A model generated the notes under the pieces. That model ran no database searches. It was not told where the DNA came from and saw only the letters and a list, made by a program, of their open reading frames with translations. Made by a program: the position numbers and the translations under genes. A DNA stretch of 64,000 bases, from contig NZ_VDZU01000001.1 of NCBI RefSeq assembly GCF_007673525.1, positions 806,001 to 870,000 of the forward strand, given 5' to 3'. This stretch comes from Fictibacillus phosphorivorans (GTDB lineage Bacteria > Bacillota > Bacilli > Bacillales > Fictibacillaceae). Shown here piece after piece: positions 8,339 through 16,524 of this stretch; position 1 is the stretch's first letter; each line of letters begins with the position of its first letter.

Positions 8339-9244
8339 ATGATAGAGCTGCTGAGCATCATTCTTCCGGTATTTGCGATCTTTGGTATCGGGTTTCTCGG
8401 TCAAAAAACGTTAGGTTTCGAAACACAAACACTTTCCAAGATGGCACTTTATCTGATGTCTCCTTTTCTTGTATTTCGAACGTTTTATGAAACTACTTTT
8501 ACGAAAACGTATGGATATATGCTCATCTATACGCTCATTCTATGTTTTACTTTGATCGGTCTCGTGTACGTGATCAGTTATTTTAAAAGATACAATATGC
8601 GGGAAACTTGCGGTGTCATTTTAGCTTCTGCTTTTATGAATAATGGGAACTATGGTACGCCAGTCGCGCTGTTCGCGTTTGGGGCAGCAGGGTTAGATTA
8701 TGCGGTTGTACTTATGGTTATCCAGCAGTTAGTCATGTGTACAGTAGGAGTCTATTATGCAGCAAAAGGCAGTCCAGAAAACGACGGTATCTCTTCAGCA
8801 TTAAGAGCAGTGCGACGGATGCCGATTGTATACGGAGCGATAGCGGGTGTAGTCTTTCAACAGTTACACATACCGATTAAAGGTTCTGTGTCAGAAGCTC
8901 TAGATCTTGTGGCGAACTCTGCGATACCGACCATCATGATCATACTCGGTATGCAACTCGCGAAGATATCATTACGCCACGTACAAGTGGAGAAGTTAAC
9001 GTATTCGCTGCTACTAAAATTAGCGGTGTCACCTCTGATCGCATTTTGTATCACCTTGATTCTTCCTGTAGATGATATGCTTGCAGCAATTATGATTCTT
9101 ATGGCTGCGATGCCTTCAGCAGCAAACACGACGATGTATGCGTTACAGTTTGGAACAGAGCCTGATTTCGTATCGAGTGCAACCTTAGTAAGTACACTTT
9201 TTTCACTGATCACGCTGCCCATATTACTTGCAGTATTAATGTAA
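8339..9244 (+). CDS. AEC-family (auxin efflux carrier-like) permease
   Basis: 301 residues, about ten hydrophobic spans, with a conserved NNGNYGTP element in the fourth helix region and a symmetric repeat in the C-terminal half, typical of AEC permeases such as the malate and malonate carriers. GAAGGG lies before the ATG. It follows the operon terminator by 30 nt on the same strand. Bacterial AEC members move small organic acids, so export of 3-sulfolactate is a reasonable guess, but nothing in the protein proves the substrate. Confidence 0.75.
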   Translation: MIELLSIILPVFAIFGIGFLGQKTLGFETQTLSKMALYLMSPFLVFRTFYETTFTKTYGYMLIYTLILCFTLIGLVYVISYFKRYNMRETCGVILASAFMNNGNYGTPVALFAFGAAGLDYAVVLMVIQQLVMCTVGVYYAAKGSPENDGISSALRAVRRMPIVYGAIAGVVFQQLHIPIKGSVSEALDLVANSAIPTIMIILGMQLAKISLRHVQVEKLTYSLLLKLAVSPLIAFCITLILPVDDMLAAIMILMAAMPSAANTTMYALQFGTEPDFVSSATLVSTLFSLITLPILLAVLM

Positions 9245-9274
9245 AAAAAACTCACAAAAATAGTGAGTTTTTTT
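9243..9274. terminator. Bidirectional terminator between convergent genes
   Basis: An A run, CTCAC, a 7-nt loop, GTGAG and a T run form one stem usable from both strands. It ends the AEC permease on plus and the alpha/beta hydrolase on minus. Confidence 0.85.
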
Positions 9275-9283
9275 GTTTATATG

Positions 9284-10009
9284 TTATTGATTATCTAACC
9301 ACTTGATCATCTCATCAGCAATCAAATCCTGCTGTGATCTAGCAGAAATGTCTGCTTGATTATCACCTTTTTGCTCTCCATACATTCCGAATTGAGCATG
9401 ATTTCCACCTTTAATCTCAAATAGAACAGTCTCACGTGACAACAAACTTTTCGTTTCCTCAATCTTATCCTTAGTCGTTAGTCCATCTTTTTCTGCGTAA
9501 ATAGATAGAATGGGAGTGTCTTTGTTTGAAAAGTCATCCCCATTTGCAGGATAAGAGGCGAGCAGAATAACACCTTCTATTACGTCGGGATTTTCATTTG
9601 CAAATGCAGCTGCGCTTACTCCACCTAAGGAGTGCCCGCCAATAAACCATTTCTTAATGGATGGTTTACGTTTGATCCATTCTTCTGCTTTATTTGCTTC
9701 TAGCATGGCGAGATTTAGGTTGAATTTCGGAATTCCAACGGTGTACCCAGCGTCTGATAATCGTTTCCCGAGATAACCATATGCTTCTGGTTCAACTTTT
9801 GCACCCGGATAAATGATAATCCCAACCTCTTTATTCGTACCACTGGGTTTGAACGTCACCCAATCGTCTTCATACTCAATGTCTCCAACGCTCCTCAGCA
9901 GTTCTTTAGTAGGTGCATACGTCTGTTGAGTCCACACAAAAAATCCAATCAAGCAGCATACAAATAGGATTGCGAGAACAAGAAAAGCTCTTTTAATTAG
10001 CCGTTTCAT
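9284..10009 (-). CDS. Membrane-anchored alpha/beta hydrolase
   Basis: 241 residues from the ATG at 10009. An N-terminal hydrophobic anchor (about 8-26) places the rest outside the membrane. The hydrolase triad can be read as Ser127 in GGHSLGG, Asp175 in YAEKDG and His204 in GGNHAQFG, with GAK as the oxyanion strand. A GTG at 10018 gives three more residues but is part of the AAAGGTG binding site itself, so the ATG is preferred. The gene follows the membrane protein after a 1-nt gap, so the two form one operon. Substrate unknown; a dienelactone hydrolase-like esterase is likely. Confidence 0.75.
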   Translation of the reverse strand: MKRLIKRAFLVLAILFVCCLIGFFVWTQQTYAPTKELLRSVGDIEYEDDWVTFKPSGTNKEVGIIIYPGAKVEPEAYGYLGKRLSDAGYTVGIPKFNLNLAMLEANKAEEWIKRKPSIKKWFIGGHSLGGVSAAAFANENPDVIEGVILLASYPANGDDFSNKDTPILSIYAEKDGLTTKDKIEETKSLLSRETVLFEIKGGNHAQFGMYGEQKGDNQADISARSQQDLIADEMIKWLDNQ

Positions 10010-10010
10010 A

Positions 10011-10667
10011 TTAAGCACCTTTCAATTGGCGGTCTTGATGGATTTTCGTTGCAACAAGTGTGGTCATCAGAAACAATTCAAATCCGTTTGTAACTGCGGC
10101 ACTTTCTACTGGAATAGGCACTGCGCTTCCTACTGTCATCACCACTGAACCAATCAGCATCCACTTCCAGCCCGTTTTTTTCCAAAGAATTGCTCCCGCC
10201 GTGATCAAAGCAATAGAAACGAACAGGACCATGAGAGGAGGCCCTGATGAAGGTTCTGCAGAAACATAGCGAAGCAAACCATGTTCTCTTTCTGGAACAA
10301 TCTTTATCCCATATGTTTCAGTGATGATTTCCATAATGACAAGGGCAATCGTGTAGAGAAGAGCTCCTATGTATACAATTTTTCGCTTAGCGAATTCAAT
10401 TCCAGCTCTGTTTAAAACACTCCATGAAAATAGAACGAGGGTAGGAGTGAAGAACGCATGAAACCAAAATCGTAAATAGCTCAAGTTTTCTAAAAGTGGT
10501 CCTTCACCTAAGAATTTTCCTATGGCGATTAATCCGTTATCATAAACAAGTCCGAACACTACCAGAAAGAGTAGGGAAGAAGCATCCCATATGTTACCGA
10601 AGTTTATGCACATGATAAGTAAAACGAGGTAAGCCGCTGTATAGATAAAATATAATACTGTATCCAT
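10011..10667 (-). CDS. Six-helix membrane protein of unknown function
   Basis: 218 residues with about six or seven hydrophobic spans and no catalytic motif that I recognise. The start at 10667 has AAGGGGGAA 6 nt upstream; a longer reading frame to 10721 lacks a binding site and would read through the inverted repeat described next. It is translationally coupled to the hydrolase. No family assigned. Confidence 0.65.
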   Translation of the reverse strand: MDTVLYFIYTAAYLVLLIMCINFGNIWDASSLLFLVVFGLVYDNGLIAIGKFLGEGPLLENLSYLRFWFHAFFTPTLVLFSWSVLNRAGIEFAKRKIVYIGALLYTIALVIMEIITETYGIKIVPEREHGLLRYVSAEPSSGPPLMVLFVSIALITAGAILWKKTGWKWMLIGSVVMTVGSAVPIPVESAAVTNGFELFLMTTLVATKIHQDRQLKGA

Positions 10668-10686
10668 GAAATTCCCCCTTAGGTTT

Positions 10687-10735
10687 ATACTCATAACAAT
10701 TACCTTATCCATACAAGGCAAAACGTTATGAGTAT
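10687..10735 (-). promoter_or_regulatory. 11-bp inverted repeat in the leader of the membrane protein/hydrolase operon
   Basis: ATACTCATAAC (10687-10697) and GTTATGAGTAT (10725-10735) are perfect inverse copies 27 nt apart; the spacer itself has CCTT/AAGG inside. Lying 20-68 nt upstream of the start, it could be two operator half sites or an mRNA hairpin. Confidence 0.5.
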
Positions 10736-10781
10736 ATCATAGTCTGAAATGAGGAATAGCATCAATTACTTCACGCATTGT

Positions 10782-10949
10782 TCATTTATTTGAAGTGGTA
10801 CGTGCCTCTTTTTTCCATAGTGGCATCCCTCTTTTTTGCAGCAACTTATACAGTGTGATGTAGGTGAACGGAAATAAGAAGGATAGTAAGGTGAAGAAGA
10901 TAAATCGCCATGTAAGAATGCGAGCTAATAATTCATTCATTTCAAACAT
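10782..10949 (-). CDS. Small single-span membrane protein, fourth gene of the germination operon
   Basis: 55 residues, beginning one base after the gerC stop codon, with AGGAGG 10 nt upstream inside the end of gerC. A hydrophobic stretch (about 15-36) is followed by a strongly basic tail (KLLQKRG, KKEAR). Small membrane genes are known as fourth members of some gerA-type operons (the D subunits, usually with two spans); this one has a single span. The position and the binding site make it a real gene; its role in germination is inferred. Confidence 0.65.
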   Translation of the reverse strand: MFEMNELLARILTWRFIFFTLLSFLFPFTYITLYKLLQKRGMPLWKKEARTTSNK

Positions 10950-12092
10950 TTACCTTAGACCTCCTGCTGAGTTAATAGACGTATGGATGTGTGTGTTTAT
11001 CTTCACTTGGCTAAAGTGATTTTTACCCGTTTCCCAGTTATCTTTTAGTTTTAACCATTCTTTATGATGATGTTTTTCCATGTATACACCAAGGCCAAGA
11101 ACGTCCGTTTTATACTGTTTTTGCAATTTCGTAATAACTCGCTCCGTTTTCTTAGCAATCTGTTTCTCTACCTCTTTTTTTACATGATCTGATGAAATGG
11201 TACGTGTATCCATCTTTTTATTGACTTCTTGAATTTCTCCTTCCACGCTGACTGTAATCTTGAAGGTAAGCTGTCCGTTTGCTGTAGGAACGAGTTTGAT
11301 CTTGCTTTTTGATTTATCAATCTTATAGATGTATAGATCGTCATCTAATTCGAAATAAAGCATACCGTTTTGGAATTCACCGTTCAATAAGTTCATCGCT
11401 TCTGTATCCTTTTCATTTAGAACATGCGTTAATCTGCTCGATCCTCCTTTTATGATGGCTGCTCCGCCAAGTTTGATTTCTTCTGTATTCTTATAATTCA
11501 GCATTGGCAGGACGAATGAACGATGTGCTAACAGGTCTTCCTGTAGATCTCCTAACCGCTTAATACTCGCAGTACGGGAATGATTTTGTACATTAGCGGA
11601 CAGCGTATCGATATAGAGTGACGGTAATTTTTCGTTATTCTCAACGTTAAGATACTGTTTTGTATCACCTTTCGTAATAAAGACACGTACACTGCGTCTA
11701 ATATCTTCATGTCTGACAAAAAAATCTAACAAACGCTCCATTCTTTGCGGCTGTTTGGCAACCTTATCCGAAACCAAAATAATTTGGTTGTGAGCAAAAT
11801 ATAACTCTTTGTTCGAATATTGAGCAATTCTTGATATTTGTTCGGATATATCATGGCCTTTTTCCTCAAAGTTTTGATATGCTTTTTCATTCGTTATTTC
11901 AGGTTTTAGTGATCTTGGTACAGCAACTTGAAAAGTTCCGTTCATCAATGGCTGACTCGAATCATCCCCCGATTTTTTCGCATCGATTCCGACACCAATC
12001 ACAAAAGCCTTTTTCTCGATCTCTCGTGCTCCGCAACCTTGTAACAAATTAATAAAAAGTAGGATTGATAGGATATAACAAAGTTTCTTCAT
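10950..12092 (-). CDS. gerC: Ger(x)C-family spore germination lipoprotein
   Basis: 380 residues with a lipoprotein signal: basic start, hydrophobic core and LLQGC lipobox with Cys20. The rest matches the Ger(x)C family: an N-terminal KKAFVIGVGID segment and a three-domain lipoprotein that sits on the outer face of the inner spore membrane in nutrient receptors. Its ATG overlaps the gerB stop by 4 nt. Together with the two upstream genes it forms a GerA-type receptor; the germinant cannot be told from sequence. The symbol is generic. Confidence 0.92.
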   Translation of the reverse strand: MKKLCYILSILLFINLLQGCGAREIEKKAFVIGVGIDAKKSGDDSSQPLMNGTFQVAVPRSLKPEITNEKAYQNFEEKGHDISEQISRIAQYSNKELYFAHNQIILVSDKVAKQPQRMERLLDFFVRHEDIRRSVRVFITKGDTKQYLNVENNEKLPSLYIDTLSANVQNHSRTASIKRLGDLQEDLLAHRSFVLPMLNYKNTEEIKLGGAAIIKGGSSRLTHVLNEKDTEAMNLLNGEFQNGMLYFELDDDLYIYKIDKSKSKIKLVPTANGQLTFKITVSVEGEIQEVNKKMDTRTISSDHVKKEVEKQIAKKTERVITKLQKQYKTDVLGLGVYMEKHHHKEWLKLKDNWETGKNHFSQVKINTHIHTSINSAGGLR

Positions 12093-13189
12093 GATTTCAC
12101 ACCTCTGATCTTAGCGATAACATAAAGAGGAATCGGCACGATTGCAATTAAGGCTAAGCTGACTCGTCCGATAAATGTTCCCATCGCTTCCATACCTTCC
12201 ATGCCTATCGGAACCATAGAGATGAAAAAAATGATAGGAGATAGGATAACGATAAGTGTCTCTTTCTTTGCTTTTTTAAAAAGAGATTCTAAGACGATGA
12301 GTGAAGAATCAATAGACATCGATGTAGTATTAAAGATCGTCATGATCCAAATCGTAAAGTAGACTGATTCGAATCTTTCAAAAAAACCTCCAGGAAGCTC
12401 AATTTCCTTCCCTAACTCGATCGTTGGGTTTTCCAAAAAATCAGTCCCGAGATTAGAAAAGACAGCTACACATGAAACAAAGACCATGGTGTAGATGATT
12501 ATGGAGATAAATACACCTTTCACCGCAGCAAAGGATGCTTTATCAGGTTCATTTACGAGGTAAGAATAGCTTAAGATAATTGAGATGCCTGTGAACGAAA
12601 AGAATATATTAATCATGCCTGATCCATAGCCTGGCAGGTCTGTTGTGAACAATGGATAAAAATTATCGAAATGCATGATTCGAATATTTAAAACAACTAA
12701 TAATAAGGACACGATTAATACGACAGGTAAGAACATGGAGTTTATACGAATGAGTGCTGTACGAGATCCGAAAAGCGCATATAATGTAACAAGCAGAAAG
12801 AGCAGACTAAGACTATCAGAGCTCGTGTTGGGTAACAGATATTTTTTAGTTATTTCTGCGATTGCTCGTATTTCATAGGCTGCCAATAAAGCAAAAAATG
12901 CACCATAAATGATGATCAAAGGAAAGGCGATCGGCTTTGGGATGATCGCTAGCAATATTTCATAGATGCCTTTGCCTGGATACATTCGGATGAACTGCCC
13001 CATGATCCATACGATACCTAGTACGATTCCTCCCATTAATAGAATACTGATCACACCGTCGATGCCGTTTGTAACGGTCGTGATATAGCGAGGCAGATTA
13101 AAGATACCTACACCAATTACCATGGAAGCTACTGCGTACATTAATTCTTTAGCATTGATGGAACGATCGGTGTATTTGACTTTACTCAC
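12089..13189 (-). CDS. gerB: GerAB-family spore germination permease
   Basis: 366 residues, about ten membrane spans, of the GerAB family within the amino acid/polyamine/organocation fold. It is the germinant-binding subunit in known receptors. The start follows the GerA-subunit stop by 3 nt and the end overlaps gerC, so all three are made from one message. In the conserved order A-B-C. Confidence 0.92.
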   Translation of the reverse strand: MSKVKYTDRSINAKELMYAVASMVIGVGIFNLPRYITTVTNGIDGVISILLMGGIVLGIVWIMGQFIRMYPGKGIYEILLAIIPKPIAFPLIIIYGAFFALLAAYEIRAIAEITKKYLLPNTSSDSLSLLFLLVTLYALFGSRTALIRINSMFLPVVLIVSLLLVVLNIRIMHFDNFYPLFTTDLPGYGSGMINIFFSFTGISIILSYSYLVNEPDKASFAAVKGVFISIIIYTMVFVSCVAVFSNLGTDFLENPTIELGKEIELPGGFFERFESVYFTIWIMTIFNTTSMSIDSSLIVLESLFKKAKKETLIVILSPIIFFISMVPIGMEGMEAMGTFIGRVSLALIAIVPIPLYVIAKIRGVKS

Positions 13190-13192
13190 AGT

Positions 13193-14689
13193 TTATTCCT
13201 CTTTCTCTGAACGGACTTCATCTACAGGATCTAAGAAAACAGGTCTCTTTTTTGTAAAAGAGATAGGCAAACGTACGAATAGTTCTTTCCAGTCGTTGAT
13301 AAAGATAGGAGCAAGAGGGGCTGCGTATGGAATACCTAGACTGGTCAGATTTACGATGTGTATAACAAGTACGATAAAAGCGAGTGAGATTCCATAGAGT
13401 CCCATCATGCCTGCAGCAAAAATAAAACAGAACAATAGAATTCTATACGTTACACCCATGCTATAGACCGGTAATGTAAAAGAAGCAATTGCTGTGATTG
13501 CGATTACGATGACCATTACTGTACTAACGATCCCAGCTTGAACAGCAGCTTCTCCAATCACGATTCCTCCCACGATACCAATCGTTTGTCCGATGGGTTT
13601 CGGAAGACGCAATCCTGCTTCGCGTAGAAGTTCCATCGTGATGGCCATCATCAGAGCTTCAACAAATGCTGGAAAAGGAACACCTTCACGCGAAGCTGCT
13701 ATTGAAAAAGCGAGACGTGACGGAATCAAGCCTTGATGAAAGGAAACTAGGGCTATATAAAAGGATGGAAGAAAGAGTGAGATGAAAACAGCGAATGCAC
13801 GCAGCATGCGCAACAGTGAGCCGATGTGCCATCTTTCATAATAATCTTCAGGTGACTGAACCGTATCCAGAATTGAAACGGGTGCGATCAGTACGTTTGC
13901 TGTCTGATCAGGAATAATCGCTAATCTTCCTTGCAATAGTGAGAGCGCAACTTTATCAGGACGCTCCGTGCTAATAAATTGCGGAAAGGGAGACATAAAG
14001 TTGTCTTCTATCGATTGTTCGATAATGCCAGAATCGATAGTTGCATCAATGCTTATATGTTGTAAACGATGTCTTGCTTCATCTACGATTGCAGGATTGA
14101 TTACATCGCCAATATATAACAAAGCTACTTTTTTCTTTCCTCGTTCACCGATCACGAAACTTTCTATCTTCAAGTTTTGATCTGTGATTTGTCTACGGAT
14201 CATCGCAATATTGACACCGATTTCTTCTGTAAAACTTACTTTAGGACCACGAATAAGAGATTCAGTTTGTGGTTCCTCGATAGCACGAACTTTCCCCCCA
14301 TACGTATCCACACTAAACCCTTCGTTTATGGAATCCATTAGGATAACGGTTTTTCCATTTAAAAGATGGTATATCACATCATTCATTTTTGATACTTTAT
14401 CAGTTTGAGCCGTGAGATAGATATCCGAGTACATTTGCTCAAACAATGATGTATCCACAGGTGGCGCGTATTTTATATATTTGATTGATTTTAAGATGTT
14501 CTGCAGCTTTTCTGAATCAACTAAATCTGCCATATAAAGAATGGTTAATGGTTCACTCCTGATTTCGAACTTTAACATTTTTAAATCAGGTGTTGGACCG
14601 AGCGTAGTTTGAATCAGTTCTAGATTGCTAGAAAGACTGTTACTTAAGAATGGGGAGTGGTCTATATGTGAATTTCCTTCTTTTTTCAA
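13193..14689 (-). CDS. gerA: GerA-family spore germination protein (A subunit)
   Basis: About 498 residues: a long soluble N-terminal region with two alpha/beta subdomains, then five or six membrane helices beginning near the segment RMLRAFAVFISLFLPSFY, as in GerAA/GerBA/GerKA. I prefer the TTG start at 14689, which has GGGAGGT 8 nt upstream; an in-frame ATG at 14728 adds 13 residues but has no binding site. The N-terminal charged tail is short either way. First gene of the germination operon; a sigma-G promoter is expected but I could not define one. Confidence 0.9.
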   Translation of the reverse strand: MKKEGNSHIDHSPFLSNSLSSNLELIQTTLGPTPDLKMLKFEIRSEPLTILYMADLVDSEKLQNILKSIKYIKYAPPVDTSLFEQMYSDIYLTAQTDKVSKMNDVIYHLLNGKTVILMDSINEGFSVDTYGGKVRAIEEPQTESLIRGPKVSFTEEIGVNIAMIRRQITDQNLKIESFVIGERGKKKVALLYIGDVINPAIVDEARHRLQHISIDATIDSGIIEQSIEDNFMSPFPQFISTERPDKVALSLLQGRLAIIPDQTANVLIAPVSILDTVQSPEDYYERWHIGSLLRMLRAFAVFISLFLPSFYIALVSFHQGLIPSRLAFSIAASREGVPFPAFVEALMMAITMELLREAGLRLPKPIGQTIGIVGGIVIGEAAVQAGIVSTVMVIVIAITAIASFTLPVYSMGVTYRILLFCFIFAAGMMGLYGISLAFIVLVIHIVNLTSLGIPYAAPLAPIFINDWKELFVRLPISFTKKRPVFLDPVDEVRSEKEE

Positions 14690-14789
14690 TGCAACAGACC
14701 TCCCTCGTTTTTTACTAGGTATGTCCATTGAATGAGGTGTTTATTCCTTTAACAGGAGAGAAGTAAAAATATACAGGGACTTGTAAACG

Positions 14790-14823
14790 AAAAAAAGAAG
14801 CCCATATGCTTGAATGGAACTTC
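14790..14823 (-). terminator. Minus-strand terminator upstream of the germination operon
   Basis: On the minus strand GAAG-CCAT, an 8-nt loop, ATGG-CTTC and a run of seven T. It points toward the germination operon and would stop transcription arriving from the LysR gene or from repeat A. Confidence 0.6.
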
Positions 14824-14837
14824 TCTTTTCGTATATA

Positions 14838-15002
14838 TTGTTGCTCTAGAAAGTAGTTGATCTCCGTTTCAGATGCTCGCTTTCCGCGGGGCGTGCGGTG
14901 AGCCACCTCGGTGCCTTGCGCCATTAGGTGTCTCACCTCTCACCTGACACTCAATGAACTTGTCAATGATGTTTTTAAAACACGTCAAAAGCAACGATCA
15001 TT
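14838..15002 (+). repeat. Dispersed intergenic repeat, copy A
   Basis: Shares blocks such as GCTCGCTTTCCGCGGGGC, GCGGTGAGCCAC and GTGTCTCACCT with the other copies in this window, flanked by TTGTTGCT and AAAGCAAC. It lies within the 467-nt gap 14690-15156, the remainder of which (15003-15156) is AT-rich and holds only the expected promoter of the Spo0E-like gene. No protein coding sign. Confidence 0.75.
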
Positions 15003-15156
15003 TAGAACTGAGCTTCCTATATGACATACAAGATGCCTTAAGAATAGATTAGTGGTCTTTAACTATTTCTAAATTTACATAAAAACAAAGAACAACTATG
15101 ATAAATGCATATCCATTTATTTGGAAGTAGCTAGTTGATAGAAAGGGAAATCATTC

Positions 15157-15336
15157 ATGGATGTTGATCTAAATATATTATTGCAAGAAATTAAAATCTG
15201 TCGTCAAGAAATGTATGATCTAAAACCAAGTTCCAATGATTTTTCAAATGCTGATCTCGTCAAACAGAGTCAGAAGCTGGACAAACTGATCTATCTATAT
15301 CAAAAAAGAATAATGGAGAATCCATCTGTAAAATAA
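15157..15336 (+). CDS. Spo0E-like aspartyl phosphatase
   Basis: 59 residues forming two helices. The second carries the family signature SQKLDKLIYLY (38-48), the segment that removes phosphate from Spo0A-P in Spo0E, YisI and YnzD. AGAAAGGG lies about 10 nt upstream of the ATG. The protein would delay or tune sporulation by dephosphorylating Spo0A. It converges with the LysR gene, with only 10 nt between the stop codons. Confidence 0.85.
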   Translation: MDVDLNILLQEIKICRQEMYDLKPSSNDFSNADLVKQSQKLDKLIYLYQKRIMENPSVK

Positions 15337-15346
15337 AAGATCAAAA

Positions 15347-16246
15347 CTACTTATCTAAAAGATACTTTACTTTTTCCTTAAATTCTTTTGCTTCTTCAGA
15401 CAAACCTTTTGTTAAAGGATACAATGTCCAAAAGTCTTGATAGATTAAATCAGGCTGCTTGAACGGGATGATAGATAAGTTGCCGTTCTTAACATCCGTA
15501 TTGTTTTTGAAGGTGAAGTTAAAAACAAAAGAAAAAGCATGTCCATCCAAGATTGCAGAACGCATGACTTCAATATTATTGGATGAGAATAAGATTTGTT
15601 CGTTCTTTACGTACTTATCGTTGAATGTTATACCTCCTTTAGAATTATAAATCACCAGTTTTTCATCGCTCAACTCATCTGGCGTAAGAAAATCTTTGTA
15701 GTACAACGAAGATTTCTTGCCTGCACAAACGCACACGTGTCCTGTATACAACAATTCATAGTCCACTCCTTTTTCATGCTGAAGGTTGGATACTTCATAA
15801 TCTGTAAAAGGACTTAGACCAATATCAATATGTCCGTTCTTCATTTCCTCTAATATATGATCTTGATCGATTTCTCGAATCATCACGTTCGTTTCAGGAA
15901 ACTGCTCATGAAATAACAAAAAGGCATCGTACACGATATACATCAGGGCAGGTGCACATCCCACCTTTAATACATGTGTTTTGGCATGTTGTTTATCGGC
16001 TAACTCTTCATGAAGCTCTTGCATTTTTTTAAGAATTTCGTATGCTTTGGATACGATAAATTTCCCATCAGTAGTAGGAATAGTACCTTGTCTAGATCGA
16101 GTGAAAATAGTAACACCAAACTCTCTTTCGAGTTGAGTGATCGATTGTGATATCGCTGAAGGAGATAGGTGAAGTTTGTCTGCCGCCTTCGTAATCGAAC
16201 TTTCTTTGGCCACTTCTACAATATATTTCATTTGCTCTAAGTTCAT
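15347..16246 (-). CDS. LysR-family transcriptional regulator
   Basis: 299 residues: N-terminal winged helix (about 1-60, with SSITKAADKLHLSPSAIS as helix-turn-helix) and a two-lobed effector domain. AAGGAG lies before the ATG. No metabolic gene is divergently placed; the nearest plus-strand gene, 278 nt away, is the MetOD1 protein with its own sigma-B-type promoter. The AT-rich intergenic region holds TTAAGT/ACTTAA-type elements near the start that may serve autoregulation. Target and effector unknown. Confidence 0.9.
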   Translation of the reverse strand: MNLEQMKYIVEVAKESSITKAADKLHLSPSAISQSITQLEREFGVTIFTRSRQGTIPTTDGKFIVSKAYEILKKMQELHEELADKQHAKTHVLKVGCAPALMYIVYDAFLLFHEQFPETNVMIREIDQDHILEEMKNGHIDIGLSPFTDYEVSNLQHEKGVDYELLYTGHVCVCAGKKSSLYYKDFLTPDELSDEKLVIYNSKGGITFNDKYVKNEQILFSSNNIEVMRSAILDGHAFSFVFNFTFKNNTDVKNGNLSIIPFKQPDLIYQDFWTLYPLTKGLSEEAKEFKEKVKYLLDK

Positions 16247-16426
16247 CGTTATCTCCTTTATTTAAGCTATGTTTAACTAAGTTAATTTTATTTAATTTTA
16301 ACTTAAAATTGATTGAATGAAAACCGTTTCTGACAGGAACAGTCCCTCTCAGCATAAGTTTTGTAGAATAAAAAGAGTGCTAGATAACTTAAAGAGTAAA
16401 ATATTTATTCCGATGAGTAAAATAAT

Positions 16427-16451
16427 GTTTTAAACAATCTCATTCGGGTAT
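16427..16451 (+). promoter_or_regulatory. Sigma-B-type promoter
   Basis: GTTTTA, 13-nt spacer, GGGTAT: five of six and six of six matches to the Bacillus sigma-B consensus (GTTTAA, 12-15 nt, GGGTAT). It lies about 75 nt before the start of the MetOD1 gene, giving a leader of roughly 65 nt. Confidence 0.7.
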
Positions 16452-16524
16452 CCAAAGAGTGTTGTCCATATCTTGCCAAAATAAATGAAACAGCATGTAA
16501 TTCAATAGAAAGGGTAGATGCATT

